Of a DNA stretch of 64,000 nucleotides, positions 35,479 to 43,808 are shown one piece after another. Source of the stretch: JAWKWH01 sp041397625 (GTDB lineage: Bacteria; Pseudomonadota; Alphaproteobacteria; Rhizobiales; Rhizobiaceae); contig JAWKWH010000005.1 in NCBI GenBank assembly GCA_041397625.1, positions 98,625-162,624 on the forward strand. Direction: 5' to 3'. Each line of letters opens with the position of its first letter. Position 1 is the stretch's first letter. A program made the translations under genes and the position numbers. The notes below the pieces were generated by a model. That model was given only the letters and a program-made list of their open reading frames with translations, made no database searches and was not told the origin of the DNA.

Positions 35479-36489
35479 CTATTCGGTGATCGCTGCGTAT
35501 TCCTTCTCGTAGAGCTCGATCAACTTCGCACCCTCTTCGCCCGCCCGGTCGAGATAGGCTTGGCGGGTCGCCGGATACATGGTCTTGCGGAACGCCGCCT
35601 TTTCCTCGGCCGACAGTTCACGCACATCCAGGCCCGCCGCCTTTATCTCCTCGAGCGAGGAGGCGACGGCGGCGCGCTTGTGAGCGATCAGCTCCGGAAT
35701 GACCTCGGCAAATGCGTCGGTGATGACCGTCTGGTATTCCGGCGGCAGACTATCCCAGAATGCGGGATTGAACAGGATCACGTCTTCCATCGCGCCATGG
35801 CTGGAGACGACGAGGTATTTCTGAACTTCGTAGAACTTCATCGCCCTGATGGTGTCGAGCGGGTTCTCCTGGGCATCGACGACGCCGGTCTGCAGGGACG
35901 TGTAGAGTTCGCCGAACGGCAGCGCAATGGCCGAGGCGCCGAGCGAATTGTACTGCTCGATCAGGATGTTGGAATCCATTACCCGGAACTTCTGGCCGGC
36001 AAAGGATTCGATATCGGTAAGTGGCTTGTTGGAAGTGAAACTCTTCTTTCCGTTCGGCCACAGCATCAGGCATTTCACGCCACGCGTGGCGAAGGAATCG
36101 CACAGAGCCTTGCCGAAGGCGCCGGTGCGCAGTTCCTGCGCTTCCGCGTCGTCGTCGGGAAGCAGGAACGGGATGTCGAGAATGGAGATCGCCGGATTGA
36201 AACCGCCCAGGAAGGCTGCGGGAGCCACGGTGGCTTCCAGCGTGCCGAGCTGAACGCCCTCTGTCATCTCGCGCTGCTGGCCCAACTGGCCCTGCGGGAA
36301 TATCTGAAATTCGACGGCGCCGTTGGTCCGCTCGGCAACCAGCTTGGCCACTTTTTCCAGATGCACGTGGCGCGACTGCTGGGTCGATTCGAGATGGCCA
36401 ATCTTGGCGACGAAATCCGCGGCCAATGCGCCCGATGCGCCGAATGCGAGAATGGCCGACAGGGTCAGGCTGCGAAGCAATTGTCTCAC
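35479..36489 (-). CDS. TRAP transporter substrate-binding protein (DctP)
   Basis: This 336-residue periplasmic receptor has a Sec signal (RSLTLSAILAFGASGALAAD). The DctP motifs FPQGQLGQQREMTEGVQLGT (about residues 61-80) and GAQ-type VDAQENPLDTI with the ligand-binding arginine region (NILIEQYNSLG) are visible. I use GTG 36489, 8 nt after GGGAGG; a GTG at 36498 lies inside the ribosome site. It leads the TRAP-pyr operon and is divergent from the XRE regulator. Confidence 0.9.
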   Translation of the reverse strand: MRQLLRSLTLSAILAFGASGALAADFVAKIGHLESTQQSRHVHLEKVAKLVAERTNGAVEFQIFPQGQLGQQREMTEGVQLGTLEATVAPAAFLGGFNPAISILDIPFLLPDDDAEAQELRTGAFGKALCDSFATRGVKCLMLWPNGKKSFTSNKPLTDIESFAGQKFRVMDSNILIEQYNSLGASAIALPFGELYTSLQTGVVDAQENPLDTIRAMKFYEVQKYLVVSSHGAMEDVILFNPAFWDSLPPEYQTVITDAFAEVIPELIAHKRAAVASSLEEIKAAGLDVRELSAEEKAAFRKTMYPATRQAYLDRAGEEGAKLIELYEKEYAAITE

Positions 36490-36565
36490 GGGTTCCACCT
36501 CCCTTATGTTTCAGACTGCTGCGAAGCCAAGCCTATGGAACGGCATACCGGCTGTCAACAAATAT

Positions 36566-36597
36566 TCTCAAAATTGAGACGTTTATATTTTTCGTCT
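36566..36597. promoter_or_regulatory. Inverted repeats in the dctP/XRE divergent promoter region
   Basis: TCTCAA-AA-TTGAGA (36566-36579) is a perfect inverted repeat. It overlaps a second one, AGACG-N11-CGTCT (36577-36597). The region 36490-36692 is AT-rich compared with its surroundings, as expected for promoters of both genes. The XRE protein is the natural candidate to bind here. Confidence 0.5.
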
Positions 36598-36692
36598 ATT
36601 TATTGATCTGTATGTGGATTGGTGATCCGGCCATTTGACAATCGGTGAAGACGGACCCGATAACATGGCTTCCTGACACCAAGGATAGGTCG

Positions 36693-37601
36693 ATGAGCGT
36701 ATCGCAGGGGGACTCCATTCGGTTCGGGGATATCGGAGCCCGTTTGCGGGCCCATCGCCTCGGCAAGGAGTTCACACCCGACGAACTGGCAAGGAAGCTG
36801 GGAATTTCCCGCGCCGCGCTCTACAGGGCCGAAAAGGGCGAGATCCGCAAGATCGAAATGCTCACCAGCATCGCCGACGAGCTCGGGGTATCCCTTGCCA
36901 ATCTCATGGGCGTCGGGGTCGAGTATGTCAGCACCGCGATCGGCTTCTTTGAAAGGATGCGGCAGCTCGAGGAGCAATGCCAGCAGATCATCGGCCTGTT
37001 CAGCCCGGTATCCTATCTCCTCACATCGGACAGCTACGACGCTGTCCTAAGGGAGGTGCTGCGCGAGTCGATTCCCGACGGCGTCGAACCGGACGGTACG
37101 TCGGTCAAAGCCGTCGACGCGCTGCTGGAGATTCTGCGCGCCCGCAAGAGAACGTTCGATCTGAAGCGGCCGCTGATCGTCAGCCTTATCGCGTCAGCCG
37201 ATCTCGAACGGTTCCTGCTGCACGGGCTGATCGGTCGCCACGACCTGCCCGCCGGGATCATCGACGACCGGCGGATAAAGGCGCGCAGCGAGGCCGAATA
37301 CATACTCTCCATGCTGCGCAGCCAGCCGATCGGCATCCAGATCGGCATCGTTCGCGAACCGGTGCCGGCGACCAGCTTTCAGATCTTTCGGCAGGCGGAC
37401 CGGTCAGTCCTGGCGATCAGCCCGTTCCGCCTGGGCGAACAGCCCAATATCCGGTTGGGCGTGGCGCTGATAACATCGGCGCCAGAAGCGATGGATCTGC
37501 ACGAGAGCATCGCTGAACGGCTATGGGGCGAGGCGCTGAAAGGCCCCGAAGCCGCCGCCTATCTGGAGGCCATGATCGACAAATATGCAATCAGCGCCTG
37601 A
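36693..37601 (+). CDS. XRE-family HTH transcriptional regulator, divergent from the TRAP-pyr operon
   Basis: This 302-residue protein has an N-terminal Cro/CI helix-turn-helix (GARLRAHRLGKEFTPDELAR, then ISRAALYRAEKGEIRKIEML, about residues 14-60). Its long C-terminal domain of about 200 residues shows no fold I can name; it may bind a ligand. The ATG 36693 follows AAGGATAGG. Divergent orientation with dctP and the inverted repeats between them suggest it controls uptake of the pyrimidine-related substrate. Confidence 0.85.
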   Translation: MSVSQGDSIRFGDIGARLRAHRLGKEFTPDELARKLGISRAALYRAEKGEIRKIEMLTSIADELGVSLANLMGVGVEYVSTAIGFFERMRQLEEQCQQIIGLFSPVSYLLTSDSYDAVLREVLRESIPDGVEPDGTSVKAVDALLEILRARKRTFDLKRPLIVSLIASADLERFLLHGLIGRHDLPAGIIDDRRIKARSEAEYILSMLRSQPIGIQIGIVREPVPATSFQIFRQADRSVLAISPFRLGEQPNIRLGVALITSAPEAMDLHESIAERLWGEALKGPEAAAYLEAMIDKYAISA

Positions 37602-37651
37602 TCGGGGGCAAACCGCCTGCAAGCGGACTCATACCGATCTTGCGGCACGGC

Positions 37652-38449
37652 TCAGGCGTCCGCGCCGGCGATCGTGGTGTAGGCATGCCAGGTACCGTGC
37701 CCGAGGATCGGAAAGATGACGATCAACCCCGCGAACCCTGTCAGCAGCGACAGCGCCAGACCGGCCGCCACGAGCATGCCCCAGGCGAGCATGGGCCGCA
37801 GGTTCTGGACGGTCATGGCGAAGCTTAGCCCCATCGCGGTCAGCGCATCCGTTCTGCGCGACACCAGCATGGGAACGGAGAAGACGCTGATCGCAAAGGC
37901 AAAGGCCGCGAACAGCCCGCCCACCAGCGTACCTGTCGCGATAAGCGCCCAGCCCCGGGGCGTCGTGAACGCATTGATCAGGGCATCCGCCGCACCGGGA
38001 AACGGCGTCAGGCCAAAGAACAGCGCGTAGAGCAGATCCGCGGCCCTAAGCCAGAACAGGATGAGAAGGCCGAGCAAAAGCCCGGCATAGGCCAGTTGCG
38101 CCCCGGAAGCCGGCCGGAACGCCAGCATGTCGGCAAGCGCGACATGCTTGCCCGCCGATTGGCGGCGGCTTTTTTCATAGAGACCGATGGCCAGGAACGG
38201 CCCGACGATAAGGAAGCCCGAGACCGCCGGAAGCGCCAGATAGAGGAGTTGGCTCGCCTCAAGCGCCCACAGCACGGCGTAGGAGGCAAGGGTCAGGAAC
38301 AGCCCGTAGGCGAGGCTGGACCAGGGCGCCGCCCACAGGTCGCGCCAACCGCCACGCAGCCAGCCGAACGCGGCCGATGCCGGCAGGTTGCGGGCGTGAG
38401 GCGATGCAGGGCGCTCGGGATTTCGAAGAGCGGGAAGCGGTTCCAGCAT
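37652..38449 (-). CDS. DUF2189 integral membrane protein
   Basis: This 265-residue protein begins MLEPLPALRNPERPASPHAR and has about six hydrophobic helices. The DUF2189 pattern is seen in GWLRGGWRDLWAAPWSSLAY near residue 30 and IVIFPILGHGTWHAYTTIA near the C-terminus. GAGAGGAAG precedes the ATG. Members often sit beside cbb3 oxidase genes, and here it ends the ccoNOQP operon 12 bp after a small membrane protein. The function is unknown. Confidence 0.85.
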   Translation of the reverse strand: MLEPLPALRNPERPASPHARNLPASAAFGWLRGGWRDLWAAPWSSLAYGLFLTLASYAVLWALEASQLLYLALPAVSGFLIVGPFLAIGLYEKSRRQSAGKHVALADMLAFRPASGAQLAYAGLLLGLLILFWLRAADLLYALFFGLTPFPGAADALINAFTTPRGWALIATGTLVGGLFAAFAFAISVFSVPMLVSRRTDALTAMGLSFAMTVQNLRPMLAWGMLVAAGLALSLLTGFAGLIVIFPILGHGTWHAYTTIAGADA

Positions 38450-38461
38450 GGTATCTTCCTC

Positions 38462-38620
38462 TCAGCAGGCCCGCCTGGCAGGCGCGGCGTGCGCAAGCGC
38501 CACACATTCGGGTTGCGAACGAAGCGCCGCCGTCAGCAAATGCGCATTGGCAGCCATTAACAAGATGGCGGCCAAGACGGCGCCGGCGACAGCCAGTCGT
38601 CCCTGCGCGCGCGGCGTCAT
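38462..38620 (-). CDS. Small single-span membrane protein of the cco operon
   Basis: This 52-residue protein begins MTPRAQGRLAVAGAVLAAIL with a basic N-terminus and one hydrophobic helix (about residues 10-32). It overlaps the ccoP stop as ATGA and ends 12 bp before the DUF2189 gene. The overlap and the coding pattern support a real gene. The function is unknown; an assembly or stabilising role for the oxidase is possible. It is not recognisable as CcoS or CcoH. Confidence 0.65.
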   Translation of the reverse strand: MTPRAQGRLAVAGAVLAAILLMAANAHLLTAALRSQPECVALAHAAPARRAC

Positions 38621-39492
38621 TGCGCCGACTGCCCGCCGCTTCGGCCGAGCCCGGCGACATAGAGCGCCAAGAGGTTGATTTCGGCGTCCGACAGACGGCC
38701 GATCCATGCCGGCATCACGCCATGGCGCCCGTGGCGAAGCGTTTTCAGCACCGTGCCGGGGTCCTGGCCGTAGATCACGGAAGCGTCTGCCAGCGACGGC
38801 GCGCCAACCTCAAGTCCACCCTGTCCCTTGTCGCCATGGCAGGCAGCGCAGTTGTCTGCGAAGAGGGCCGCCGCCGGGCTACCGTCATCGGCGGTCCCTG
38901 CCGGCAGGGCTGCGACATAGCCCGCCAGCGCGGCGCGGTCGGACCGCTCCATCCAGTCGAAGGCCGGCATCTCGGCGACACGCGCATCCGGGTCTTCGGT
39001 GTTGATCCCGTGGCGGATCGTCACGGCGATTTCCTCCGGCTCGCCGCTCCACAGCCACGTGTCGTCGGCGAGCACCGGAAAGCCCGGCCCACCCTGCCCT
39101 GACAGGCCGTGGCAGGCGGCACAATTGTCCTCGAACAGGCGGCGTCCGGCCGGAAGCGCCGTGGTCAGCAAAGCCGCGTCCGCTTGCAGCGCCGCGAAAT
39201 CCCCGGCTGCGAAACGACCCAGCCATCCCTGCCGCCCCGATGCCAGATCGCGATAGCCGTCGACCGCGAGATCTCCCTGGTCCAAACCCAGCAACCCGCG
39301 CGTATAGTCGCGCCCCACCGGCCATGCGGGCAGCAGAACCCATGCGACGACGGAATAGAGGAAGGTCAGCACCAGCGCCCAGATCACCAGTTTCGGGAAG
39401 GGCGTGTTCAACTCTTTGATGCCGTTCCAGTCATGGCCGGTGGTGTCGTGGCCGGTGACCGGATCGATCTCGCGAACGTGGGGATCGGTCAT
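38617..39492 (-). CDS. ccoP: cbb3-type cytochrome c oxidase, diheme subunit CcoP
   Basis: This 291-residue membrane-anchored diheme cytochrome c begins MTDPHVREIDPVTGHDTTGH. It has a TM helix (LVIWALVLTFLYSVVAWVLL) and two heme sites, NCAACHGLSGQGG (about residue 130) and NCAACHGDKGQGG (about 220). It accepts electrons from soluble c cytochromes and passes them to CcoO. The start overlaps ccoQ by 4 nt. Confidence 0.95.
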   Translation of the reverse strand: MTDPHVREIDPVTGHDTTGHDWNGIKELNTPFPKLVIWALVLTFLYSVVAWVLLPAWPVGRDYTRGLLGLDQGDLAVDGYRDLASGRQGWLGRFAAGDFAALQADAALLTTALPAGRRLFEDNCAACHGLSGQGGPGFPVLADDTWLWSGEPEEIAVTIRHGINTEDPDARVAEMPAFDWMERSDRAALAGYVAALPAGTADDGSPAAALFADNCAACHGDKGQGGLEVGAPSLADASVIYGQDPGTVLKTLRHGRHGVMPAWIGRLSDAEINLLALYVAGLGRSGGQSAQ

Positions 39493-39650
39493 TCCACCTC
39501 CTCCGCATCTCGAAGGATCGAGCGGGCGGCGCTCTCGTGCGCCTCCCGGCGCGAGGGGCTGTAAGCGCGGATGACGACAATGACGAAGAACCCGACAAGC
39601 CAGATCAGCCCGACTGTCTTGGAAAGATAGACCAGTATTTCGTGCGTCAT
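39489..39650 (-). CDS. ccoQ: cbb3-type oxidase small subunit CcoQ
   Basis: This 53-residue protein, translated from the DNA, begins MTHEILVYLSKTVGLIWLVG and has one transmembrane helix followed by a charged tail containing YSPSRREAHE, the normal CcoQ layout. ATGA overlaps at both ends place it between ccoO and ccoP. CcoQ stabilises the oxidase core. Confidence 0.9.
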   Translation of the reverse strand: MTHEILVYLSKTVGLIWLVGFFVIVVIRAYSPSRREAHESAARSILRDAEEVE

Positions 39651-40375
39651 TGGCCACCCTCCGCCAGAGCGTCGTATGGCGCCCTGGTCAGCGTGCCAAG
39701 CGACTGAAGATAGGCCACCAGCGCATCGAATTCGGTCAACCGCGACGGATCGCCATCGAACGCACGCATCGCCGGCCGCTCGCCATAGCGTTCGCGGAAC
39801 GCGTCGGCGCCGTCGTCGTCGGGACGGCTCTGGGCCAGCGCATCGGCTTGCGCCGACGCAATCATGGCATCGTCGTAGGGCACGCCCAGCCGGGCGAGGG
39901 CAGCAAGGGAATCCGGCAACAAATCGGTACCGAGCGAGCGCGTCATCCAGGGATAGGACGGCATGATCGAGGCCGGCACCACGCTGCGCGGATCGGTCAG
40001 GTGCCGCACATGCCAGTCGTCGGAATACTTGCCGCCGAGCCGAGCCAGATCCGGGCCGGTTCGCTTCGAGCCCCAGAGCATCGGATGGTCGTAGGCCGAC
40101 TCCCCGGCAAGCGAATAAGGCCCGTAGCGGTCGATCTCATCGGCAAGGCTGCGCACCATCTGACTATGGCAGGCATAGCAGCCCTCTCGGATATAGATCT
40201 CGCGCCCGGCCAGCTCCAGCGGTGTGTGCGGGCGCAAGTCGGCGGGTATCTCGACGGTTTCGTCGATGGTGAAAAGCGGCGCGATTTCGACCACGCCTCC
40301 GATGGAGGCCGCGACGATGATGGCCGCAACCAGCCCCATCGAGAGCTTTTCCAGATTGTAGTGCAGCCTCAGCAT
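39647..40375 (-). CDS. ccoO: cbb3-type oxidase monoheme subunit CcoO
   Basis: This 242-residue membrane-anchored cytochrome c begins MLRLHYNLEKLSMGLVAAII. The heme c site is EGCYACHSQMVR (about residue 70); SYPWMTRSLGTDLLPDSLAA and FDALVAYLQSLGTL are further family motifs. Start ATG 40375 lies 4 bp after the ccoN stop; a start at 40402 would overlap ccoN without benefit. Confidence 0.94.
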   Translation of the reverse strand: MLRLHYNLEKLSMGLVAAIIVAASIGGVVEIAPLFTIDETVEIPADLRPHTPLELAGREIYIREGCYACHSQMVRSLADEIDRYGPYSLAGESAYDHPMLWGSKRTGPDLARLGGKYSDDWHVRHLTDPRSVVPASIMPSYPWMTRSLGTDLLPDSLAALARLGVPYDDAMIASAQADALAQSRPDDDGADAFRERYGERPAMRAFDGDPSRLTEFDALVAYLQSLGTLTRAPYDALAEGGQ

Positions 40376-40379
40376 CGCA

Positions 40380-42005
40380 TCACTCCGCCGGCTGCGCGGC
40401 AAGCGGTCGGTCCGTGGCCTCGCCTCGGGCCGAACGCATCGTCGCGCGGCAATTCCAGGCGCAGATCACCGCCCCGGTGAGAAACAGCGCCCCGCCGATG
40501 GTGCGCAGCAGGTAATAGGGCGCCATCGCTTCCACCGACTGAAGGAAGCTGTAGGAGAGTGCGCCGTTCTCGTCGTATGTGCGCCACATCAGGCCCTGTG
40601 TGATGCCGGCGTTCCACATCGCCACGACGTAGATCAGCGTGCCGGAGACGGCGAGCCAGAAGTGCCATTCGACCGCACCGGGAGACACCATCGCCTCGCG
40701 CCTCGAAAGCTGCGGCACCAGCGTATAGATCGCACCGAAGACAATCATCGCCACCCAGCCCAACGTGCCTGAATGCACATGCCCCACCGTCCAGTCGGTG
40801 TAGTGGCTGAGCGAGTTGACCGGGCGAATGGCGAGGAACGAACCCTCGAAAGTCGACAATCCGTAGAACACTGCCGCCACGAACATGAAACGCAATGTCG
40901 CGTCGTCGCGCACCTTGTGCCAGGCACCGTTGAGCGTCGCGATGGCGTTGCCGGCCGAAGCCCAGGACGGCACCAGCAACATCACCGAAAACGTCATGCC
41001 GAGCGTTTGCGCCCAGTAGGGCAGCGCGGTGTAGTGAAGGTGGTGCGACCCGACCCAGATGTAGAAGAAGGTGATGCCCCAGAAACTGACGATGGACAGC
41101 CGATAGGACCAGATCGGCCGTCCCGAGCGCACCGGCAGGAAGTAGTAGAGCATCCCCAGAAACCCGGCGGTCAGGAAGAAGGCGACGGCGTTGTGGCCGT
41201 ACCACCATTGCACCATCGCATCCTGAACGCCCGACCAGACCGGAAAGCTTTCGGCCGAGGCCCATCGCACCGGCAGCGCCAGGTTGTTGACGATGTGCAG
41301 CATCGCCACGACCAGGATGAAGGCCAGATAGTACCAGTTGGCGACATAGATATGCGGCTCGATCCGACGCGCCAGGGTACGGAGATAAAGGACGAGATAG
41401 GTTATCCAGACCACCACGAGCCACAGGTCGGCATACCACTCGGCCTCCGCATACTCCTTGGACTGGGTCGAGCCCATCAGATAGCCACTGACGGCCCAGA
41501 TGCAGAACAGGTTGTAGCCCAGAAGCACGAACCACGGACTGACGGAATCAGCCAACCGCGCCCGTGAGGTGCGTTGCAGGACATAGAACGAGGTGGCGAT
41601 CAGGGCGTTGCCGCCGAAGCCGAAGATGATACCGGTCGTATGCACGGGACGCAGCCGACCGAAGCTGGTCGCCGGCCAAAGCGGCGTCGCCTCGGGCCAG
41701 TAGAGAAGTGCGGCCACCCAGACCCCGACGCCCATGCCGATCATCGCCCAGACCAGCGTTGCCGCAATGCCGAACCGGGTCGGCGCATCATAGTAGCGGC
41801 GCCGGTGGCCGGCTGGAGGCTCGGAATCGTAGATCGATCCGCCCAGGTGAAAGGCCAGGCCGACCCCGAGCGCGAGCGCCATGAAGCCGTGAACGGCCAT
41901 AACGCCATGGCGCGCGCCTGCGGCCATGGTAAGCCCCATCATGGCCACCAGGACCGACAGCAGCAGGCCGGTCCGGCGCTCGGCAACGGTAAGCGTGGCG
42001 GTCAT
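40380..42005 (-). CDS. ccoN: cbb3-type cytochrome c oxidase catalytic subunit CcoN
   Basis: This 541-residue heme-copper oxidase subunit I begins MTATLTVAERRTGLLLSVLV and has about 12-14 helices. QWWYGHNAVAFFLTAGFLGM (about residues 270-289) bears the CuB histidine and the tyrosine region, GSHHLHYTALPYW gives two further CuB histidines, and DWTVGHVHSGTLGW the heme ligands. All expected catalytic residues appear present. It lies 19 bp after the nsrR-like gene, so the oxidase probably shares a promoter with that regulator. No ccoGHIS genes are nearby, which hints at a second copy of the oxidase. Confidence 0.95.
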   Translation of the reverse strand: MTATLTVAERRTGLLLSVLVAMMGLTMAAGARHGVMAVHGFMALALGVGLAFHLGGSIYDSEPPAGHRRRYYDAPTRFGIAATLVWAMIGMGVGVWVAALLYWPEATPLWPATSFGRLRPVHTTGIIFGFGGNALIATSFYVLQRTSRARLADSVSPWFVLLGYNLFCIWAVSGYLMGSTQSKEYAEAEWYADLWLVVVWITYLVLYLRTLARRIEPHIYVANWYYLAFILVVAMLHIVNNLALPVRWASAESFPVWSGVQDAMVQWWYGHNAVAFFLTAGFLGMLYYFLPVRSGRPIWSYRLSIVSFWGITFFYIWVGSHHLHYTALPYWAQTLGMTFSVMLLVPSWASAGNAIATLNGAWHKVRDDATLRFMFVAAVFYGLSTFEGSFLAIRPVNSLSHYTDWTVGHVHSGTLGWVAMIVFGAIYTLVPQLSRREAMVSPGAVEWHFWLAVSGTLIYVVAMWNAGITQGLMWRTYDENGALSYSFLQSVEAMAPYYLLRTIGGALFLTGAVICAWNCRATMRSARGEATDRPLAAQPAE

Positions 42006-42024
42006 CTTCCCCTGCCCCTGTGCA

Positions 42025-42441
42025 TCATGCGGCCTCCTGCACCGGCAGGGCGATGTCGGCGAGCGTTGACTGGTTCAGGTCGTTGAGGAATTGCGCTTCG
42101 GCATGGCGCAGCCGCGCCTTGAGGCGGCAGCAACCCTCGATCGTGCAGTCGCTGCCACCGGACCTGAAACATTCGACCAGTGCTTGGCCCTGTTCGAGCA
42201 GGCGAACGACGTCGCCCAGCCGGATATCGGCGGGGTCCCTGCGCAATACGGCCCCGCCGCTGCCGCCTCTCCGGGTCTCGACGATCCCGCCCCGGGCAAG
42301 CTGTTGCATGATCTTTGTCAGGTGATTGCGCGACAATTTGAACTCCTCGGCCAGATCGGCGGTCGAGAAGGCCTGTCGAGGCGCGCTGGCCATCCGCATC
42401 AGCATGCGAAGGCCATAATCGGTGAAGGACGTGAGACGCAT
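42025..42441 (-). CDS. nsrR: Rrf2-family NO-sensing-type regulator (NsrR-like)
   Basis: This 138-residue protein begins MRLTSFTDYGLRMLMRMASA, the NsrR-type N-terminus, with HTH FSTADLAEEFKLSRNHLTKI (about residues 25-44). The three-cysteine cluster region CFRSGGSDCTIEGCC (about 91-105) could ligate an Fe-S cluster that nitric oxide destroys. It heads the ccoNOQP operon and is divergent from truncated hemoglobin and hemerythrin genes, targets expected of an NO sensor. Confidence 0.88.
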   Translation of the reverse strand: MRLTSFTDYGLRMLMRMASAPRQAFSTADLAEEFKLSRNHLTKIMQQLARGGIVETRRGGSGGAVLRRDPADIRLGDVVRLLEQGQALVECFRSGGSDCTIEGCCRLKARLRHAEAQFLNDLNQSTLADIALPVQEAA

Positions 42442-42463
42442 GTCGCTCCGCTGGCTTTAAATC

Positions 42464-42478
42464 GGTATTTACAATACC
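42464..42478. promoter_or_regulatory. NsrR-type inverted repeat in the divergent promoter
   Basis: GGTATT-TAC-AATACC is a perfect 6-bp inverted repeat in the 85-bp gap between nsrR and the hemoglobin gene. It resembles half of the AT-rich Rrf2/NsrR palindromes. A single site placed here could control both directions. Confidence 0.62.
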
Positions 42479-42526
42479 TATTAACAGCTATAAGCCTTAA
42501 TTCAAGTCCGAATATCGGAGACAGGC

Positions 42527-42970
42527 ATGCCGTCCATCGATTCTGTGATCGTTTCCGCGCGCCCGCAGATCACCGCGGAGATTATGGCGTCGACCGGGCT
42601 TGACGAGATGATTCTGACCGAACTCGTGCATCGCTTCTACGTCAAGGTGCGCCAGGATGCGGTTCTCGGCCCGATCTTCGCGCCCCGGATTTCGGACTGG
42701 GATGCGCATCTCGACCGTATGGTGGCTTTCTGGTCGTCCGTCGCGCTGATGACAGGCCGCTATCACGGTGCGCCGGTGCCTGCCCATACCGGCCTTCCGA
42801 TACGGTGGGATCATTTCGAGCGCTGGCTTGAGCTGTTTGGCGAGACCGCGTCCGAGACCTGCTCGCCGGAAGGCGCTGTGCATGTCGTCGAACGCGCCGA
42901 GCGGATCGCGCGCTCGCTGCATATGGCGGTCGAAGGCGCCAAGCACTTGACCGCCGCGTCGCTGCCCTGA
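42527..42970 (+). CDS. Group III truncated hemoglobin
   Basis: This 147-residue 2-on-2 globin begins MPSIDSVIVSARPQITAEIM. LVHRFYVKVRQDAVLGPIFA (about residues 34-53) and MVAFWSSVALMTGRYHGAPV (about 64-83) are typical of group III (P-type) truncated hemoglobins; the proximal histidine lies in PAHTGLPI. Likely roles are NO detoxification or ligand handling under low oxygen. The start has a GGAG site at 42517-42520. It is the first of four plus-strand genes divergent from nsrR-cco. Confidence 0.9.
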   Translation: MPSIDSVIVSARPQITAEIMASTGLDEMILTELVHRFYVKVRQDAVLGPIFAPRISDWDAHLDRMVAFWSSVALMTGRYHGAPVPAHTGLPIRWDHFERWLELFGETASETCSPEGAVHVVERAERIARSLHMAVEGAKHLTAASLP

Positions 42971-42985
42971 CTGGAGGATACCGAC

Positions 42986-43471
42986 ATGACGAGACCACCG
43001 CCCCCGCGGGACCCCGGCGACCTCACCCGATTTATCGAGACGCAGTATCACGCGAAACACCGCGCTCAATTGCCTGCGCTGGCGGCACTGTCGGAAAAGG
43101 TCGAAACCGTCCATGCCGGACAGGCGGATGTCCCGGCGGGACTGGCCGAACTGCTGCGCACGATGATCGGCACATTGGAGGTCCACATGAAGAAAGAGGA
43201 ACTGATCCTGTTCCCGGCCATTCGCAGGGCAGTGGTGGGGCTGGACGCGCCGATCGCGGCAATGCGCGCCGACCACGACGATCACGAGGCGGAGGTCCGG
43301 CGCATCATGCAACTGACCGACGATCTGACATTGCCCGAAGGCGCCTGCCGAAGCTGGACGCGTCTCTATGCGGAAGTCGGGGAATTCCTTGACGATCTCA
43401 AGGAACATATCCGGCTCGAGAACGATATCCTGTTTCCACAGTTCGAGGCGCGGGGAGCGCAGAATGTCTGA
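42986..43471 (+). CDS. Hemerythrin-like HHE-domain protein (RIC/YtfE-like)
   Basis: This 161-residue helical protein begins MTRPPPPRDPGDLTRFIETQ. It has the diiron pattern: FIETQYHAKHRAQL (His), LEVHMKKEELILFPAI (His-Glu), MRADHDDHEAEVRRI and LKEHIRLENDILFP. The YtfE/RIC proteins repair Fe-S clusters or handle NO, which fits the nsrR context. GGAGG precedes the ATG. It overlaps the next gene by 8 nt. Confidence 0.88.
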   Translation: MTRPPPPRDPGDLTRFIETQYHAKHRAQLPALAALSEKVETVHAGQADVPAGLAELLRTMIGTLEVHMKKEELILFPAIRRAVVGLDAPIAAMRADHDDHEAEVRRIMQLTDDLTLPEGACRSWTRLYAEVGEFLDDLKEHIRLENDILFPQFEARGAQNV

Positions 43472-43808
43472 CCCGCACTTCCCGCGGCCGACCATGGATC
43501 TCGTCGACCGGCGTCATGCCCTGGCGCCGGGTGCCGAAGACGCTTTCCGCGCCTTCTCGACGGCGGTCTTTGCCGAAGGTGCCCTCGACGCGCGCACCAA
43601 GCAGCTTGTCGCCGTGGCGGTCGCCCATGTCACACAGTGTCCGTGGTGCATCGAAGGCCATGTCAAGGCGGCGCGGCGCGAGGGCGCTTCGGGAGAACAG
43701 ATCATGGAGGCGATCTGGGTCGCATCCGAGATGCGCGCCGGCGCGGCCTGGGCGCACGCGCTGAAGGCCGTGGACCTGATCGGCGACGTGGAGAAGCAGG
43801 ATACCTGA
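43464..43808 (+). CDS. Carboxymuconolactone decarboxylase/AhpD-like family protein
   Basis: This 114-residue alpha-helical protein begins MSDPHFPRPTMDLVDRRHAL. The redox CxxC motif is present in AHVTQCPWCIEGHVKAARRE (about residues 50-69), as in AhpD peroxidase-type proteins. I take the start at ATG 43464. It overlaps both neighbours, so it is co-translated with the hemerythrin gene. It probably acts as a thiol-based peroxide or nitrosative-stress reductase. Confidence 0.85.
   Translation: MSDPHFPRPTMDLVDRRHALAPGAEDAFRAFSTAVFAEGALDARTKQLVAVAVAHVTQCPWCIEGHVKAARREGASGEQIMEAIWVASEMRAGAAWAHALKAVDLIGDVEKQDT

Noticed and set aside
40380..42005. Quinol-dependent nitric oxide reductase NorB
   Set aside because: The protein has CcoN-type motifs and is followed by ccoO, ccoQ and ccoP with c-type heme sites.
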